A stretch of DNA of 64,000 bases from Prosthecobacter sp. (GTDB lineage Bacteria > Verrucomicrobiota > Verrucomicrobiia > Verrucomicrobiales > Verrucomicrobiaceae). A program made the position numbers and the translations under genes. The notes below the pieces were generated by a model. That model did not search any database and had not been told where the DNA came from. It saw nothing but the letters and a program-made list of their open reading frames with translations. The stretch spans positions 1-64,000 of the forward strand of contig JAIPJY010000028.1 in the NCBI GenBank assembly GCA_021733925.1, in the 5' to 3' direction. Position 1 is the first letter of the stretch. Each line of letters begins with the position of its first letter. This document shows, in pieces, positions 43,607 to 53,651 of the stretch.

Positions 43607-44689
<1,083 letters not shown>

Positions 44690-44722
44690 TCTAAACGAAC
44701 ACAGCAACCTTCAAAGCCTTCG

Positions 44723-44753
44723 ACGGGCCGGCTCACGTGAGCCGGCCCGTTTT
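44723..44753 (+). terminator. Rho-independent terminator after gap
   Basis: A perfect 28-bp palindrome (44723-44750; half site ACGGGCCGGCTCAC) can form a GC-rich stem, ending in TTTT at 44750-44753. It starts 33 bp after the gap stop and is followed by the MFS gene at 44807. This is the strongest terminator in the window. Confidence 0.85.
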
Positions 44754-44806
44754 GCGTACCCGCTCATCTCCCAACTTTCCATGAATCTTATTTTCTCTTT
44801 CCAACC

Positions 44807-45979
44807 ATGTCTCTTTTATCTCAACTGCACCTCCTGCCCAGGCCCTTCTGGGTTCTCGTAGGCGCGACCTTCGTCAACCGGTTCGGCGTTTTCGTCGTGC
44901 CGTTCCTGGCGCTCTTTATCACGCGGAATGGCAATACGGCCACGCAGGCCGGTTACGCCGTGGCTGCGTATTCATTGGGGGGCTTCATTGCCGCCGGGAT
45001 CGGCGGCTGGATGGCGGACCGTCTTGGGCGGAATGTCACCATGGCTGTCTCAGCGCTCGCGGGAGCAGTTTGCATGATCGCCATGTCGCAGGCGGTGGAC
45101 TGGCGGGCGCTGGCTGCCCTGGCCTTCATCACCGGGGCCATCAATGAGGCGGGGAGTCCTGCCAGCGCGGCGCTGGTGCAGGACATCGTTCCGCCTGAGC
45201 ACCGCGTCGTCGCCTATGCAGTGCAGCGGTTTTCGATCAATCTCGCGTGGTCCCTCGGGCCAGCGGCAGCCGGTTTCCTGGCGGAATATTCGTTCTTCTG
45301 GCTGTTCGTGGTCGATGCGGTCACATCGGCGTTCTTTGGCATCATCGCGTGGCTGTTTTTGCCGCGCGGCAGACGCACGGCCCGCGAGCACGCGGGCTGG
45401 GGGCATGCGTGGCAGTCGATCCGTGCCAATCACGCCTTCCTGGCCTTGTTCGGCGCCTGCGTTTGCACGGCATGGATCTTCCGGCAGACGAACACCACCT
45501 TTCCGCTGCACTTTGAGCGCAATGGGCTGCCGCTGCATTACTGCGGTCTCGTGCTCGCTTTGAATGGTGTGATGATCTGCCTCTTCGAAGTGCCGCTGGC
45601 GGTCGGGCTGCGCCTGTTGCCCGTCAAGCAGGTGCTCGCGCTCGGCTACATCCTGATGGGGGCCAGTTTCCTCGCGTTCCTGATCAGTGGATCGCTCACG
45701 GCGTTTGTGCTGATGATGGTGGTGTTCACTGTGGGCGAAATGTCGGCGTTTTCACGGCAGCAGGCCTACTCGGCGAGTCTCTCTCCAGAAGACATGCGGG
45801 GGCGTTACGTCGGCTTTCTAGGTTTCGCATGGTGCACGGGCAACACGGCCAGTTCCGCGCTCGGCATGTCGCTCTATGATCATCATCCCACGGTGCTGTG
45901 GGTGATGAATGCCGTGCTCGGCATTGTCGCGGCACTCCTCATTCTCTACACTCGTAAAACCCAGCTGCATGAATCCTGA
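44807..45979 (+). CDS. MFS transporter
   Basis: 390 residues with about 12 hydrophobic segments. The MFS loop between TM2 and TM3 (GGWMADRLGRNVTM) carries the typical G-x-x-x-D-R-x-G-R motif. The mid-loop of Arg-rich residues (LPRGRRTAREHA) sits between the two halves. The substrate cannot be inferred from the sequence; drug or small-metabolite efflux is typical of this subgroup. Its last 11 bp overlap the start of the next gene, rarD, which suggests co-transcription and coupled translation. Confidence 0.85.
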   Translation: MSLLSQLHLLPRPFWVLVGATFVNRFGVFVVPFLALFITRNGNTATQAGYAVAAYSLGGFIAAGIGGWMADRLGRNVTMAVSALAGAVCMIAMSQAVDWRALAALAFITGAINEAGSPASAALVQDIVPPEHRVVAYAVQRFSINLAWSLGPAAAGFLAEYSFFWLFVVDAVTSAFFGIIAWLFLPRGRRTAREHAGWGHAWQSIRANHAFLALFGACVCTAWIFRQTNTTFPLHFERNGLPLHYCGLVLALNGVMICLFEVPLAVGLRLLPVKQVLALGYILMGASFLAFLISGSLTAFVLMMVVFTVGEMSAFSRQQAYSASLSPEDMRGRYVGFLGFAWCTGNTASSALGMSLYDHHPTVLWVMNAVLGIVAALLILYTRKTQLHES

Positions 45980-46859
45980 AAAATCATCCGCCAATGCAGT
46001 GCTGAGTGCTGTGATCGCCTTTGGCCTGTGGGGCGTGCTTCCAGTGTATTGGAAGCAGATCGGTCATCTCGGCAGCGGCGTTGCCCTGGCGCAGCGTGTG
46101 GTCTGGACCCTGGCCACCGTGCTGCCCCTGCTGATGCTGCGCGGCGAATGGACCGGCTTTCTGCGCTCCATGCGCGACACGCGCCTGCTCAAAGCGCATG
46201 CGTGGTCCGCCTTTTTGCTGGCCATCAACTGGGGCGTCTTCGTGTGGGCCGCACAGCATGGGCGCATCATCGACTGCAGCCTCGGCTACTTCATCAATCC
46301 GCTGCTAAATGTGCTCATCGGCAGCCGGTTGCTGGGCGAGCGGTTGTCGCGATTGCAAAAATTCAGCATCGCCTCCGCTGCATTTGGGGTGTTGACGCAA
46401 CTCATCTTGTTGGGGAGGTTTCCGTGGATTGGCCTGCTGCTGGCTGGGAGCTTTGCGCTCTACGGCCTAGCACGTCGGCGCTCGCCGCTGGGTTCACTGC
46501 CGGGGCTGGCGGTGGAAACCGTGGTCGGCATCCCGGTGGCGGTGCTCTATCTGATCTGGACGCAGCAGAGCGGCATGCCCATCTGGGGCACGGCTTCAGC
46601 ACATGATTTGCTGCTCATCGTCGGTCTCGGCATCATCACCACGATTCCGCTGCTGGGTTTTGCACATGGTGCGCGGCAGCTGCCGTTCGCCCTGCTCGGC
46701 GTGCTGCAGTTCCTCGCGCCCACCGGCCAGTTCATGGTGGGGGCCTTTGTGTATCACGAGCCGGTCAGCACCGCTTCCTTGGTGTCGTTTGGCCTGATCT
46801 GGCTCGGCGTGCTGCTCTTTTGCAGTGACCTGTGGCTGCGCAAGCCCTCCCGGGCCTGA
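45969..46859 (+). CDS. rarD: EamA-family permease RarD
   Basis: 296 residues from the ATG at 45969. The N-terminus AFGLWGVLPVYWKQI, the AINWGVFVWAAQHGRIIDCSLGYFINPL stretch (the most diagnostic of the RarD group) and QFLAPTGQFMVGAFVYHEP are conserved. About 10 TM helices are visible. RarD was first linked to chloramphenicol sensitivity, but its native substrate is not known. It overlaps the end of the upstream MFS gene by 11 bp and is convergent with ddl, 5 bp away. Confidence 0.88.
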   Translation: MNPEKSSANAVLSAVIAFGLWGVLPVYWKQIGHLGSGVALAQRVVWTLATVLPLLMLRGEWTGFLRSMRDTRLLKAHAWSAFLLAINWGVFVWAAQHGRIIDCSLGYFINPLLNVLIGSRLLGERLSRLQKFSIASAAFGVLTQLILLGRFPWIGLLLAGSFALYGLARRRSPLGSLPGLAVETVVGIPVAVLYLIWTQQSGMPIWGTASAHDLLLIVGLGIITTIPLLGFAHGARQLPFALLGVLQFLAPTGQFMVGAFVYHEPVSTASLVSFGLIWLGVLLFCSDLWLRKPSRA

Positions 46860-46864
46860 GCAAC

Positions 46865-47788
46865 TCAGGGTCTGGCAGCAATCGACAGCTCGATGATCTT
46901 TGCGCAGAGATCGGGGAACTCGATGCCGACGGCCTTCGCGGCCTTGGGAAGCAGGCTGCTGCTGGTCATGCCGGGGATGGTGTTCACTTCGAGCACGAAG
47001 GGTGCCTGATCGCTGTCACGCAGCATGACATCCACGCGGCCATAGACTTCGGTGCCGCAGGAGCGGAAAGCTTTCAGCGCGGCGTCCTGCACGGCCTTGG
47101 TGACCTCGGGGCTGAGATCGGCGGGGCAATTGTAGTTCGTTTTGCCGGTGCCGCCCATCCATGGGTACTTGTTGTTGATGTCGTAGAAGCCTTCGACGGG
47201 TTCGATGTGAATGATTGGCAGCACCTGATCGCCGAGAATACCGATCGTCAGTTCTTTGCCTGACACGTAGTCTTCGATCAGGGTGTCATTACCAAACTTT
47301 TTCGCGTCTTCTATGGCGGCATCCAGCTCAGCCTGGTCATGGCAAATGTGGACGCCGACGCTGGAACCTTCACGCGGTGGTTTGACGACGAGTGGCAGGG
47401 AGATCGCCAGCGGCTGGCTGCCATCCAGGGGATAGGTCTGCGAGAGCGGAGTCGGCACACCGGCGGCGATGAAGCGTTCCTTGCTCAGCAATTTGTCGAA
47501 TGCGATGCGGCTGCTGGTCACGCCCGCACCGGTGTAGCGGATGCCGCGTTGTTCCAGGATGGCCTGGATCTGGCCGTCCTCGCCAAAGGTGCCGTGAATC
47601 AGGTTCATCGCGATGAACACATCTCCGGGCACTTCGAAGTCCGGGCCGGTGACATCGACTTCGATGACAATGGCACCCTTGCTGCGCAGCGCCTCGGCGA
47701 CGCTTTCGGCAGTTTTGAGCGAAACTTTGCGTTCGGAGCCGGGGCCACCCATGAGAAGGGCGATTTTCTTGTTCGTGAGGTCGAGCAT
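46865..47788 (-). CDS. ddl: D-alanine--D-alanine ligase
   Basis: 307 residues from ATG 47788; longer starts exist but the Ddl N-terminus (MLDLTNKKIALLMGGPGSER) begins here. ATP-grasp motifs are IHGTFGEDGQIQAIL, RYTGAGVTSSRIAFDK, VVKPPREGSSVGV, and EVNTIPGMTSSSLLP at the metal/substrate end. It joins two D-alanines in ATP-dependent manner for peptidoglycan precursor synthesis in the cytosol. Type B size (E. coli DdlB has 306). It is divergent from the D-aminoacylase-like gene, with 87 bp between starts. Confidence 0.95.
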   Translation of the reverse strand: MLDLTNKKIALLMGGPGSERKVSLKTAESVAEALRSKGAIVIEVDVTGPDFEVPGDVFIAMNLIHGTFGEDGQIQAILEQRGIRYTGAGVTSSRIAFDKLLSKERFIAAGVPTPLSQTYPLDGSQPLAISLPLVVKPPREGSSVGVHICHDQAELDAAIEDAKKFGNDTLIEDYVSGKELTIGILGDQVLPIIHIEPVEGFYDINNKYPWMGGTGKTNYNCPADLSPEVTKAVQDAALKAFRSCGTEVYGRVDVMLRDSDQAPFVLEVNTIPGMTSSSLLPKAAKAVGIEFPDLCAKIIELSIAARP

Positions 47789-47875
47789 GGTGTGCAGATA
47801 TGGAATGCGGAGGCCGGATTGGCAAAAGGAATCCTGGCAATGTCCGTGCCATCCGCGACGTCTTTCCTTGTCACC

Positions 47876-49435
47876 ATGAATCCCGGCCTCCTTTTCGCCT
47901 TTCTGCTCACGGGTTCCGCCTTTGCGGCGGATTTTGATCTGCTCATCACGAATGCGCAGATTGCGGATGGCAGCGGTGGCCCGCTGGTCGAAGGCAGCAT
48001 CGCGGTAAAAGGCGGTCGAATCGTGGAGGTCGGCCAGATCGAAGGTTCGGCCGATGCTGTCATTGATGCCGGTGGCAAAGTGGCCGCGCCGGGATTCATC
48101 GACGTGCACACCCACTCGGAGGACATCTGCCTTATCCCGGCTGCGGAAAATTTTCTGCGCATGGGGGTGACGACCATCATCACCGGCAACTGCGGTCATT
48201 CACGCACCGATGTGGCGAAGTTTTTTCAGGAGATCGAGGAATCGAAAGTTGCCCTCAATGTGGCCACTCTGATCGGTCATGGTTCCGTACGTGAGCAGGG
48301 CATGGGAGGCAGCTTCATCCGTGCGCCGAACGATGAACAGCTCACCATGATGAAAGGCTTGGTCGATCAGGCGATGAAGGATGGAGCGGTCGGCCTGAGC
48401 ACGGGGCTGATCTATGTGCCTGGCTCGTTTGCCAAGACGGACGAGCTCATCGCGCTGGCGAAAGTCGCTGCCACCCATGACGGCATCTATGTCAGCCACA
48501 TGCGTTATGAAACAGTGCGCATTTTTGAGGCGATTGATGAGATCATCCGCATTGCAAGCGATGCGAAGATTCGCGCTGAAGTCTCCCACATCAAACTCTC
48601 CGGACCGACTGCATGGGGCAAGGCCAAACAAGTACTCGCCGTGCTTGATAAGGCACGTGCCGACGGTTTGAAGATCACGCAAGATCAGTACGCCTACACG
48701 GCCTCCAGCACCGGCCTGCGCCAGACCTTGCCGGACAGCGCCCTCGAAGGTGAGCACGCGGACTTCGTCGCGCGGATCTCTGATCCGCAGAAGAAAGCCG
48801 AGATCATCGCCAGCATGGCTGAGATGCGTGCGCGTCAGGGTCGCAAGGACTACAGCCATGCGGTGATCGCCCGCTGCAAGGCCGACCCGTCTCTCAATGG
48901 CAAAACCATTCCCGAAGCAGCGAAGAAGCGGCGTGGCGCAGACACGCTCGACGATCAAATCGAAGTCATCCTTGAGATCGAAGCCAAAGGCGGAGCCAGT
49001 GCCATCTTTCACGGGATGAATGAGGAGGATCTGCAGACCTTCCTGAAGCACCCGCTCACCATGATCGCCAGTGACGGAGGTCCTCGTCGTCTGGGCGAGG
49101 ATGTGCCGCACCCACGCAGCTACGGCAACAATGCGCGGGTGCTGGGACGCTACGTGCGAGAATTGAAATTGCTCACTTTGCCAGAAGCCGTACGCCGCAT
49201 GACTTCACTGCCAGCGCAGACCTTTCACCTCAAAGGTAGAGGCGTGATCAAAGCGGGTGCGCATGCTGACATCGTAATCTTTGATCCTGACAAGGTTACG
49301 GACCCCTCCACCTTCAGCGACCCGCATCATTATGCGGAAGGGTTTGAGCATGTGATCGTGAACGGTGCCGTCACGATTTGGGATGGCAAGCTCACGGAGA
49401 TGCGGAGCGGAGGCCCTTTGCGGATGGGGCAATAG
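47876..49435 (+). CDS. Secreted N-acyl-D-amino-acid deacylase (D-aminoacylase family)
   Basis: 519 residues from ATG 47876, with a signal peptide (MNPGLLFAFLLTGSAFA). It is an amidohydrolase of the D-aminoacylase group: APGFIDVHTHSED (metal HxH), TIITGNCGHS with the zinc-ligand Cys, GLIYVPGSFA, SHMRYE and HIKLSG, and MIASDGGPR with the catalytic Asp. It removes the acyl group from N-acyl-D-amino acids. The signal peptide points to a periplasmic or extracellular role, perhaps in using modified or D-peptides. It is divergent from ddl, so both deal with D-amino acids, although shared control is not shown. Confidence 0.87.
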   Translation: MNPGLLFAFLLTGSAFAADFDLLITNAQIADGSGGPLVEGSIAVKGGRIVEVGQIEGSADAVIDAGGKVAAPGFIDVHTHSEDICLIPAAENFLRMGVTTIITGNCGHSRTDVAKFFQEIEESKVALNVATLIGHGSVREQGMGGSFIRAPNDEQLTMMKGLVDQAMKDGAVGLSTGLIYVPGSFAKTDELIALAKVAATHDGIYVSHMRYETVRIFEAIDEIIRIASDAKIRAEVSHIKLSGPTAWGKAKQVLAVLDKARADGLKITQDQYAYTASSTGLRQTLPDSALEGEHADFVARISDPQKKAEIIASMAEMRARQGRKDYSHAVIARCKADPSLNGKTIPEAAKKRRGADTLDDQIEVILEIEAKGGASAIFHGMNEEDLQTFLKHPLTMIASDGGPRRLGEDVPHPRSYGNNARVLGRYVRELKLLTLPEAVRRMTSLPAQTFHLKGRGVIKAGAHADIVIFDPDKVTDPSTFSDPHHYAEGFEHVIVNGAVTIWDGKLTEMRSGGPLRMGQ

Positions 49436-49511
49436 TTAGAAATGCCGGGATTCGCGCCTGCATGACAACTTCATCATTTGCCGCCGCCGTCAGGCCCGCT
49501 TCCTTGTCCTG

Positions 49512-50186
49512 ATGCACATCCTGATTGTCGAAGATGACCCCAAGACCGCCGCATTGCTTGCCAGCGCGCTGCGGCAGGAGGAATTCGAGGTCAGTCATGT
49601 GGGGGATGGCGAGAGCGGGCTCCAGCGTGCTCTGGGAGGAGCCTTTGACGCCGTGCTGGTGGACATCATGCTGCCGAAACGCGACGGCCTCAGCCTTGTG
49701 CGTGAGCTGCGTCAGCAGGGGCGCACCACGCCTGTCATCATGCTTTCCGCGCGTGGTGAGGTGGAGCAGCGCGTGGAGGGGCTGAACGCCGGTGCGGATG
49801 ATTACCTGCCCAAGCCCTTTGCCATGTCGGAGCTTCTCGCACGGCTGCGTTCGCTGCTACGGCGGAACGTTTCCCTCAAGCCGGCTGTCATCACGATTGC
49901 GGATCTGACTTATGACGCTGGCACCCGCGAGACACGGCGTGCAGGAAAACGCATCGAACTGTCCTCACGCGAGAGTCTGCTGCTGGAGTGCCTGCTTCGC
50001 GCCGAGGGGCGTGTCGTCAGTCGCCGCGAGATCATCGTCAGCGTGTGGGAGTATGACTTTGATCCTGGCACCAATCTTGTGGATGTATATGTGCGGCGTC
50101 TGCGGGAGAAGCTCGACCGAGACCACACGCCCGCGCTCATCCAAACCGTACGCGGTCTCGGCTACGCACTGTGCCTTCAGCCATGA
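49512..50186 (+). CDS. OmpR-family response regulator (metal-type)
   Basis: 224 residues. The receiver has Asp8/Asp9, phospho-acceptor Asp51 (VLVDIMLPKRDG), MLSARGEV and Lys in DDYLPKPF. The winged helix has ELSSRESLLLECLL, VVSRREIIVSVWEYDFDPGTNLVDVYVRRLREKLD and TVRGLGYAL. This resembles CusR/CzcR-type regulators of copper or other metal efflux. Its TGA overlaps the ATG of the sensor gene (ATGA, 4 bp). Together they head an operon that runs into an RND efflux set, so a role in metal response is likely. Confidence 0.92.
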   Translation: MHILIVEDDPKTAALLASALRQEEFEVSHVGDGESGLQRALGGAFDAVLVDIMLPKRDGLSLVRELRQQGRTTPVIMLSARGEVEQRVEGLNAGADDYLPKPFAMSELLARLRSLLRRNVSLKPAVITIADLTYDAGTRETRRAGKRIELSSRESLLLECLLRAEGRVVSRREIIVSVWEYDFDPGTNLVDVYVRRLREKLDRDHTPALIQTVRGLGYALCLQP

Positions 50187-51253
50187 CACTGCGCCGCCGC
50201 ATCCTGTTCTATTATGCCGTCACGCTGAGCGTGTCTCTGGTCATCGTGGCGTTCTGGAGCTGGTTTGAATTCACCGAGCAGCGGGACGCCGCCTTGCGCG
50301 GCGGTGTGGAGGCGGCAAGAAAGCATGACCCCCTGGTGGAAACGGTCGAAATCATTTTGTTTGGCGGCGTGCCTGCGATCCTGCTCGGCATCATTGGCGG
50401 CCGCCTGCTCATGCAGCGCGCCCTGCGTCCCATCGAAGACCTGACTGAGGCTCTCGAAAAAACCACGGAGTCCAATCTTGCCGAACCTGTGGCGCGCAGC
50501 GGCAACGGTGATGAGATTGACCGCATGTCCGCTGTTTTCAACAGCATGAAAGAACGCCTGGGCGCTTCCTTCACCCAGGCGCGTGAGTTCACTCTGCATG
50601 CCTCGCATGAGCTCAAAACGCCGCTCACCATTCTCCACGGAACGCTGGAGCAGATGATCGGGGACGGCACCACTCCGGCGGCGCATCGCGAACGCATCAC
50701 CTCGATGCTTGAGGAGGTGCAGCGCCTTTCGGTCATCGTCGGCCAGCTTGCCTTTCTCGCCAAGGCAGACGCCGGTCTGCTGGAAACCACGCATGGCTCC
50801 GTGGCCTTGCATGAACTCGTGCGTGATCTGGTGGAAGACCTCACGCTGCTGTCTGCGGCACAGAACATTACCGTCACGCTCGCGGCATGTCAATTTGCCG
50901 AGGTGGCGGGAGACCGCATGCGGTTGCGCCAGTTGCTGCTGATCCTGGGTGACAATGCGGTGAAGCATAATCACAAAAATGGCAGCATTGCCTTGGAGCT
51001 TCATCAGGATGAGAAGCAAATCATCTTCCGCATCACCAACACCGGTCCGGTACTTCCCCTCGAACTGCGATCCCGTGTTTTCGAGCGCTTTCTGCGGGGC
51101 GATGCTTCGCATGGCAGCACCACCGAGGGCAGCGGTCTCGGGCTGAGCATCGCGCAATCCATCGCCAGATCGCATCATGGCAGTCTGGTTTTCGAGGTGC
51201 TGGCTGATGATCGCACCCGGCTCACGTTGAGTCTGCCGTCCTGTCTGAAGTGA
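50183..51253 (+). CDS. Sensor histidine kinase with minimal periplasmic loop
   Basis: 356 residues from ATG 50183. TM1 is at about 8-28 and TM2 at about 57-74, leaving only ~28 residues outside, much shorter than the ~120-150 of CusS. HAMP follows, then HisKA with His142 (LHASHELKTPLT). The HATPase domain has LGDNAVKHN, and GSGLGLSIAQSIA near the end. The short loop argues against direct periplasmic metal binding of the CusS type; the signal may be sensed within the membrane or through partner proteins. Translationally coupled to the response regulator. Confidence 0.9.
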   Translation: MTLRRRILFYYAVTLSVSLVIVAFWSWFEFTEQRDAALRGGVEAARKHDPLVETVEIILFGGVPAILLGIIGGRLLMQRALRPIEDLTEALEKTTESNLAEPVARSGNGDEIDRMSAVFNSMKERLGASFTQAREFTLHASHELKTPLTILHGTLEQMIGDGTTPAAHRERITSMLEEVQRLSVIVGQLAFLAKADAGLLETTHGSVALHELVRDLVEDLTLLSAAQNITVTLAACQFAEVAGDRMRLRQLLLILGDNAVKHNHKNGSIALELHQDEKQIIFRITNTGPVLPLELRSRVFERFLRGDASHGSTTEGSGLGLSIAQSIARSHHGSLVFEVLADDRTRLTLSLPSCLK

Positions 51254-51320
51254 CGGTTTTTTAATGACAACCTTTTCACTGGTGGCCGGTTCACGGTGCC
51301 GCTTAGTCAAATGGCATCGC

Positions 51321-52646
51321 ATGAAACATTCCCCGCTCTTATTCATCCTCGCTGCTTCTGCGCTGGCTTCATGCATGAGCTACAAGGCGCATCCGCTTTC
51401 GGCGGAGGCCAGTTCGGCGGCATTTGCAGGTCGTTCATTGAGTGATCCCGGCCTGCGGCAGTTCCTCATCGAACAAAAAGCAGAGCATGGCACCTGGGAG
51501 GTGAATCGTCTGGCGCTGGCCGCAGCGTATTTCCATCCGGATGTAACTTTGGCACGTGCAGAGGCGGATGAGTTGTTGGCGGCCATCAAAACAGCCAAAC
51601 AGCGACCCAATCCTGTATTCACTTTCGGTCCGCAGTACGCCAGCCTCCATCGCACCTCGATCACTCCCTGGTTTCTGGCTGGAAACGTTTTCTATCAAAT
51701 CGAAACCGCCGGCAAACGCACCCGGCGCACGGAGCAGGCGATGGCTGCCGCAGAAGCAGCCAGATGGCGCATATCTGCGCGGGCCTGGGCGGCTCGTTCC
51801 CGCGTGCGTACGGCGATGCTGGAACTGCACAGTGCGCGAGAAAACATCCGACTGCTGGAGACGGAACAGAAACTGCATGATGAGGCGATCAAGAAACTCA
51901 CAGCGCAGATGGAGGCGGGTGATGTGTCGCCGTTTGAGCTGACGCAGGCACGTCTGGCGCTGAACCGCACACGTCTGGCTCTGCAGGATTCCCAACGACT
52001 CGCCGCCACAGGGGAAGCCAAACTCGCCGCTGCAGTGGGTGTGCCCTTGTCGGCCCTGAAGAGCATCGCCCTCGATTTTTCAGGATTCACGCGCCTGCCT
52101 GCCCAGAGCACCAGCAACAGCCGCCGCCTGGCATTGACTCAGCGGGCGGATTTGATGGCGCTGCTGGCGGATTATGCAGCGTCGGAATCCGCGCTGCGGC
52201 TTGAATATGCCAAGCAGTATCCCGATGTGCGACTCGGTCCCGGGTTTGATTACAACCAAGGCCAGAACCGCTGGCAGCTCGGAGTGAGCTTTGAGCTGCC
52301 AGTGAATGGCAATCGGGGGCCCATCGCACAGGCGGAGGCGAAGCGTAAGACCGCAGAGGCACGGTTTCTCGCCCAGCAGGATACGATTCAAGGTGAACTG
52401 AACATCGCGCTGGCTGCCTATGAAGCCTCGCGAAAGAAGTCGCAGACCGCCGCGACGTTGTCGCAGGAGGCTGCGGCGGCCGCTGGCACAACGAAACGCA
52501 TGGTCGATGCCGGAGAGCTTTCACCCCTCGAACTCACCCGCCGTCAGATTGAAGCCAGCACGGCCAATCTCGCACGCATGGCTGCGGACATCGAGGCACA
52601 GACCGCCGCCGGAGCGCTGGAAGATGCCATGCAGGCACGGCTTTGA
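51321..52646 (+). CDS. TolC-family outer-membrane efflux lipoprotein (CusC-like)
   Basis: 441 residues from ATG 51321. The signal MKHSPLLFILAASALASC ends in a lipobox, with Cys18 as the lipid anchor; this decides the start over the longer frame at 51264. Two repeats of coiled-coil and OEP domain type are visible (RLALAAAYFHPDVTLARAEADEL, then TAEARFLAQQDTIQGEL). TolC-family members form the trimeric outer-membrane duct of tripartite pumps. The next genes encode the adaptor and RND pump. Metal ions are the probable substrate, judged by context only. Confidence 0.87.
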   Translation: MKHSPLLFILAASALASCMSYKAHPLSAEASSAAFAGRSLSDPGLRQFLIEQKAEHGTWEVNRLALAAAYFHPDVTLARAEADELLAAIKTAKQRPNPVFTFGPQYASLHRTSITPWFLAGNVFYQIETAGKRTRRTEQAMAAAEAARWRISARAWAARSRVRTAMLELHSARENIRLLETEQKLHDEAIKKLTAQMEAGDVSPFELTQARLALNRTRLALQDSQRLAATGEAKLAAAVGVPLSALKSIALDFSGFTRLPAQSTSNSRRLALTQRADLMALLADYAASESALRLEYAKQYPDVRLGPGFDYNQGQNRWQLGVSFELPVNGNRGPIAQAEAKRKTAEARFLAQQDTIQGELNIALAAYEASRKKSQTAATLSQEAAAAAGTTKRMVDAGELSPLELTRRQIEASTANLARMAADIEAQTAAGALEDAMQARL

Positions 52647-52656
52647 TTTTTCACTT

Positions 52657-53646
52657 ATGCACATCATGAAAACACTCGCTTCTCTTGCTCTCTTGTTTGC
52701 AGTGCCTGCGCTGCATGCCGCCGATTCGGGTGGTTCTGCGCCTGCCGCCGTGACCAAGGAGGGAGACCTCGTGGTGCTCACGCTCAAACCCGATGCTGAG
52801 AAGAGCCTGCGATTGAAAGTTGTTCCGGTGGAAAAGCGCCGAGTTCCAGGTGCACGCCTGTTTTCTGGGGAAGTCGTTTATCCGCTGGCCGGGGAGGGTA
52901 GTGGAGTCGCTCCCGTGCTGGGAGGTACGCTTGATGAGGTACTGCGTCTCGCCGATCTACAGGCAGCCGCCGATGGCCGCATCCTCCAGGCCAAGGTGCA
53001 GATTGATGCGGCAAAAATTGCTGTCGAGCGCGCGCAGAGAGTGCTCAATGCCGAAGCCGGCAGCGTGCGTTCTGTCGATGAAGCCAAAACGGCGCTGTCT
53101 CTTGCCGAAGGCACGCTGGCCACTGCTCAGGCGCAGCGTGCCATCCTGGGCGATCCCGTGGGCAAAGCAGGCGGAAAAAAACGCGCTTGGATCCGGGTGG
53201 CGATTTACAGCGGCGAGCTGTCTTCGCTTGATGCCAAGGCGGCGGCAAGCATTCGCACCCTGGGCTTTGATGCCAAAAGCCAGAGTGCGGAACCCGTGGC
53301 CGGACCACCCACGGCCAATGCACTGACCAATACCGTGGACTGGTATTACCAGCTGCCTGCCACCAGCACCTTGCGTGCGGGAGAGCGTGTTGCCGTCGAA
53401 ATTCCCACGCCTGACAGCCAGGTGGAGCATCTGGTCATTCCTTTCAATGCGGTGCTGTATGACATCAATGGCGGCCAGTGGGTCTATGAGCAGACCGCTG
53501 ACCACGCCTACACACGAAGACGCATTCAGGTCCTGCGCATTGCCGGCGCTGATGCTGTGCTTGCCAGCGGGCCTGCAACCGGCAGCAAAATTGTGACTGA
53601 CGGCGCCACGGAGCTGTTTGGCACGGAATTTATGACTGGGAAATAA
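52657..53646 (+). CDS. RND efflux periplasmic adaptor (membrane fusion protein)
   Basis: 329 residues; start 52657 or 52666, both before the signal peptide [18 protein letters not shown]. Beta-strand-rich N- and C-terminal parts flank a helical hairpin (about 105-170: [20 protein letters not shown], then [20 protein letters not shown]). Unlike the adaptor at 61730 it has no HMBD metal-binding domain and no DUF3347. It bridges the TolC protein and the RND pump. It is preceded by the tolC-like gene (10 bp) and followed by the pump gene (5 bp). Confidence 0.85.
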   Translation: MHIMKTLASLALLFAVPALHAADSGGSAPAAVTKEGDLVVLTLKPDAEKSLRLKVVPVEKRRVPGARLFSGEVVYPLAGEGSGVAPVLGGTLDEVLRLADLQAAADGRILQAKVQIDAAKIAVERAQRVLNAEAGSVRSVDEAKTALSLAEGTLATAQAQRAILGDPVGKAGGKKRAWIRVAIYSGELSSLDAKAAASIRTLGFDAKSQSAEPVAGPPTANALTNTVDWYYQLPATSTLRAGERVAVEIPTPDSQVEHLVIPFNAVLYDINGGQWVYEQTADHAYTRRRIQVLRIAGADAVLASGPATGSKIVTDGATELFGTEFMTGK

Positions 53647-53651
53647 CGGCC

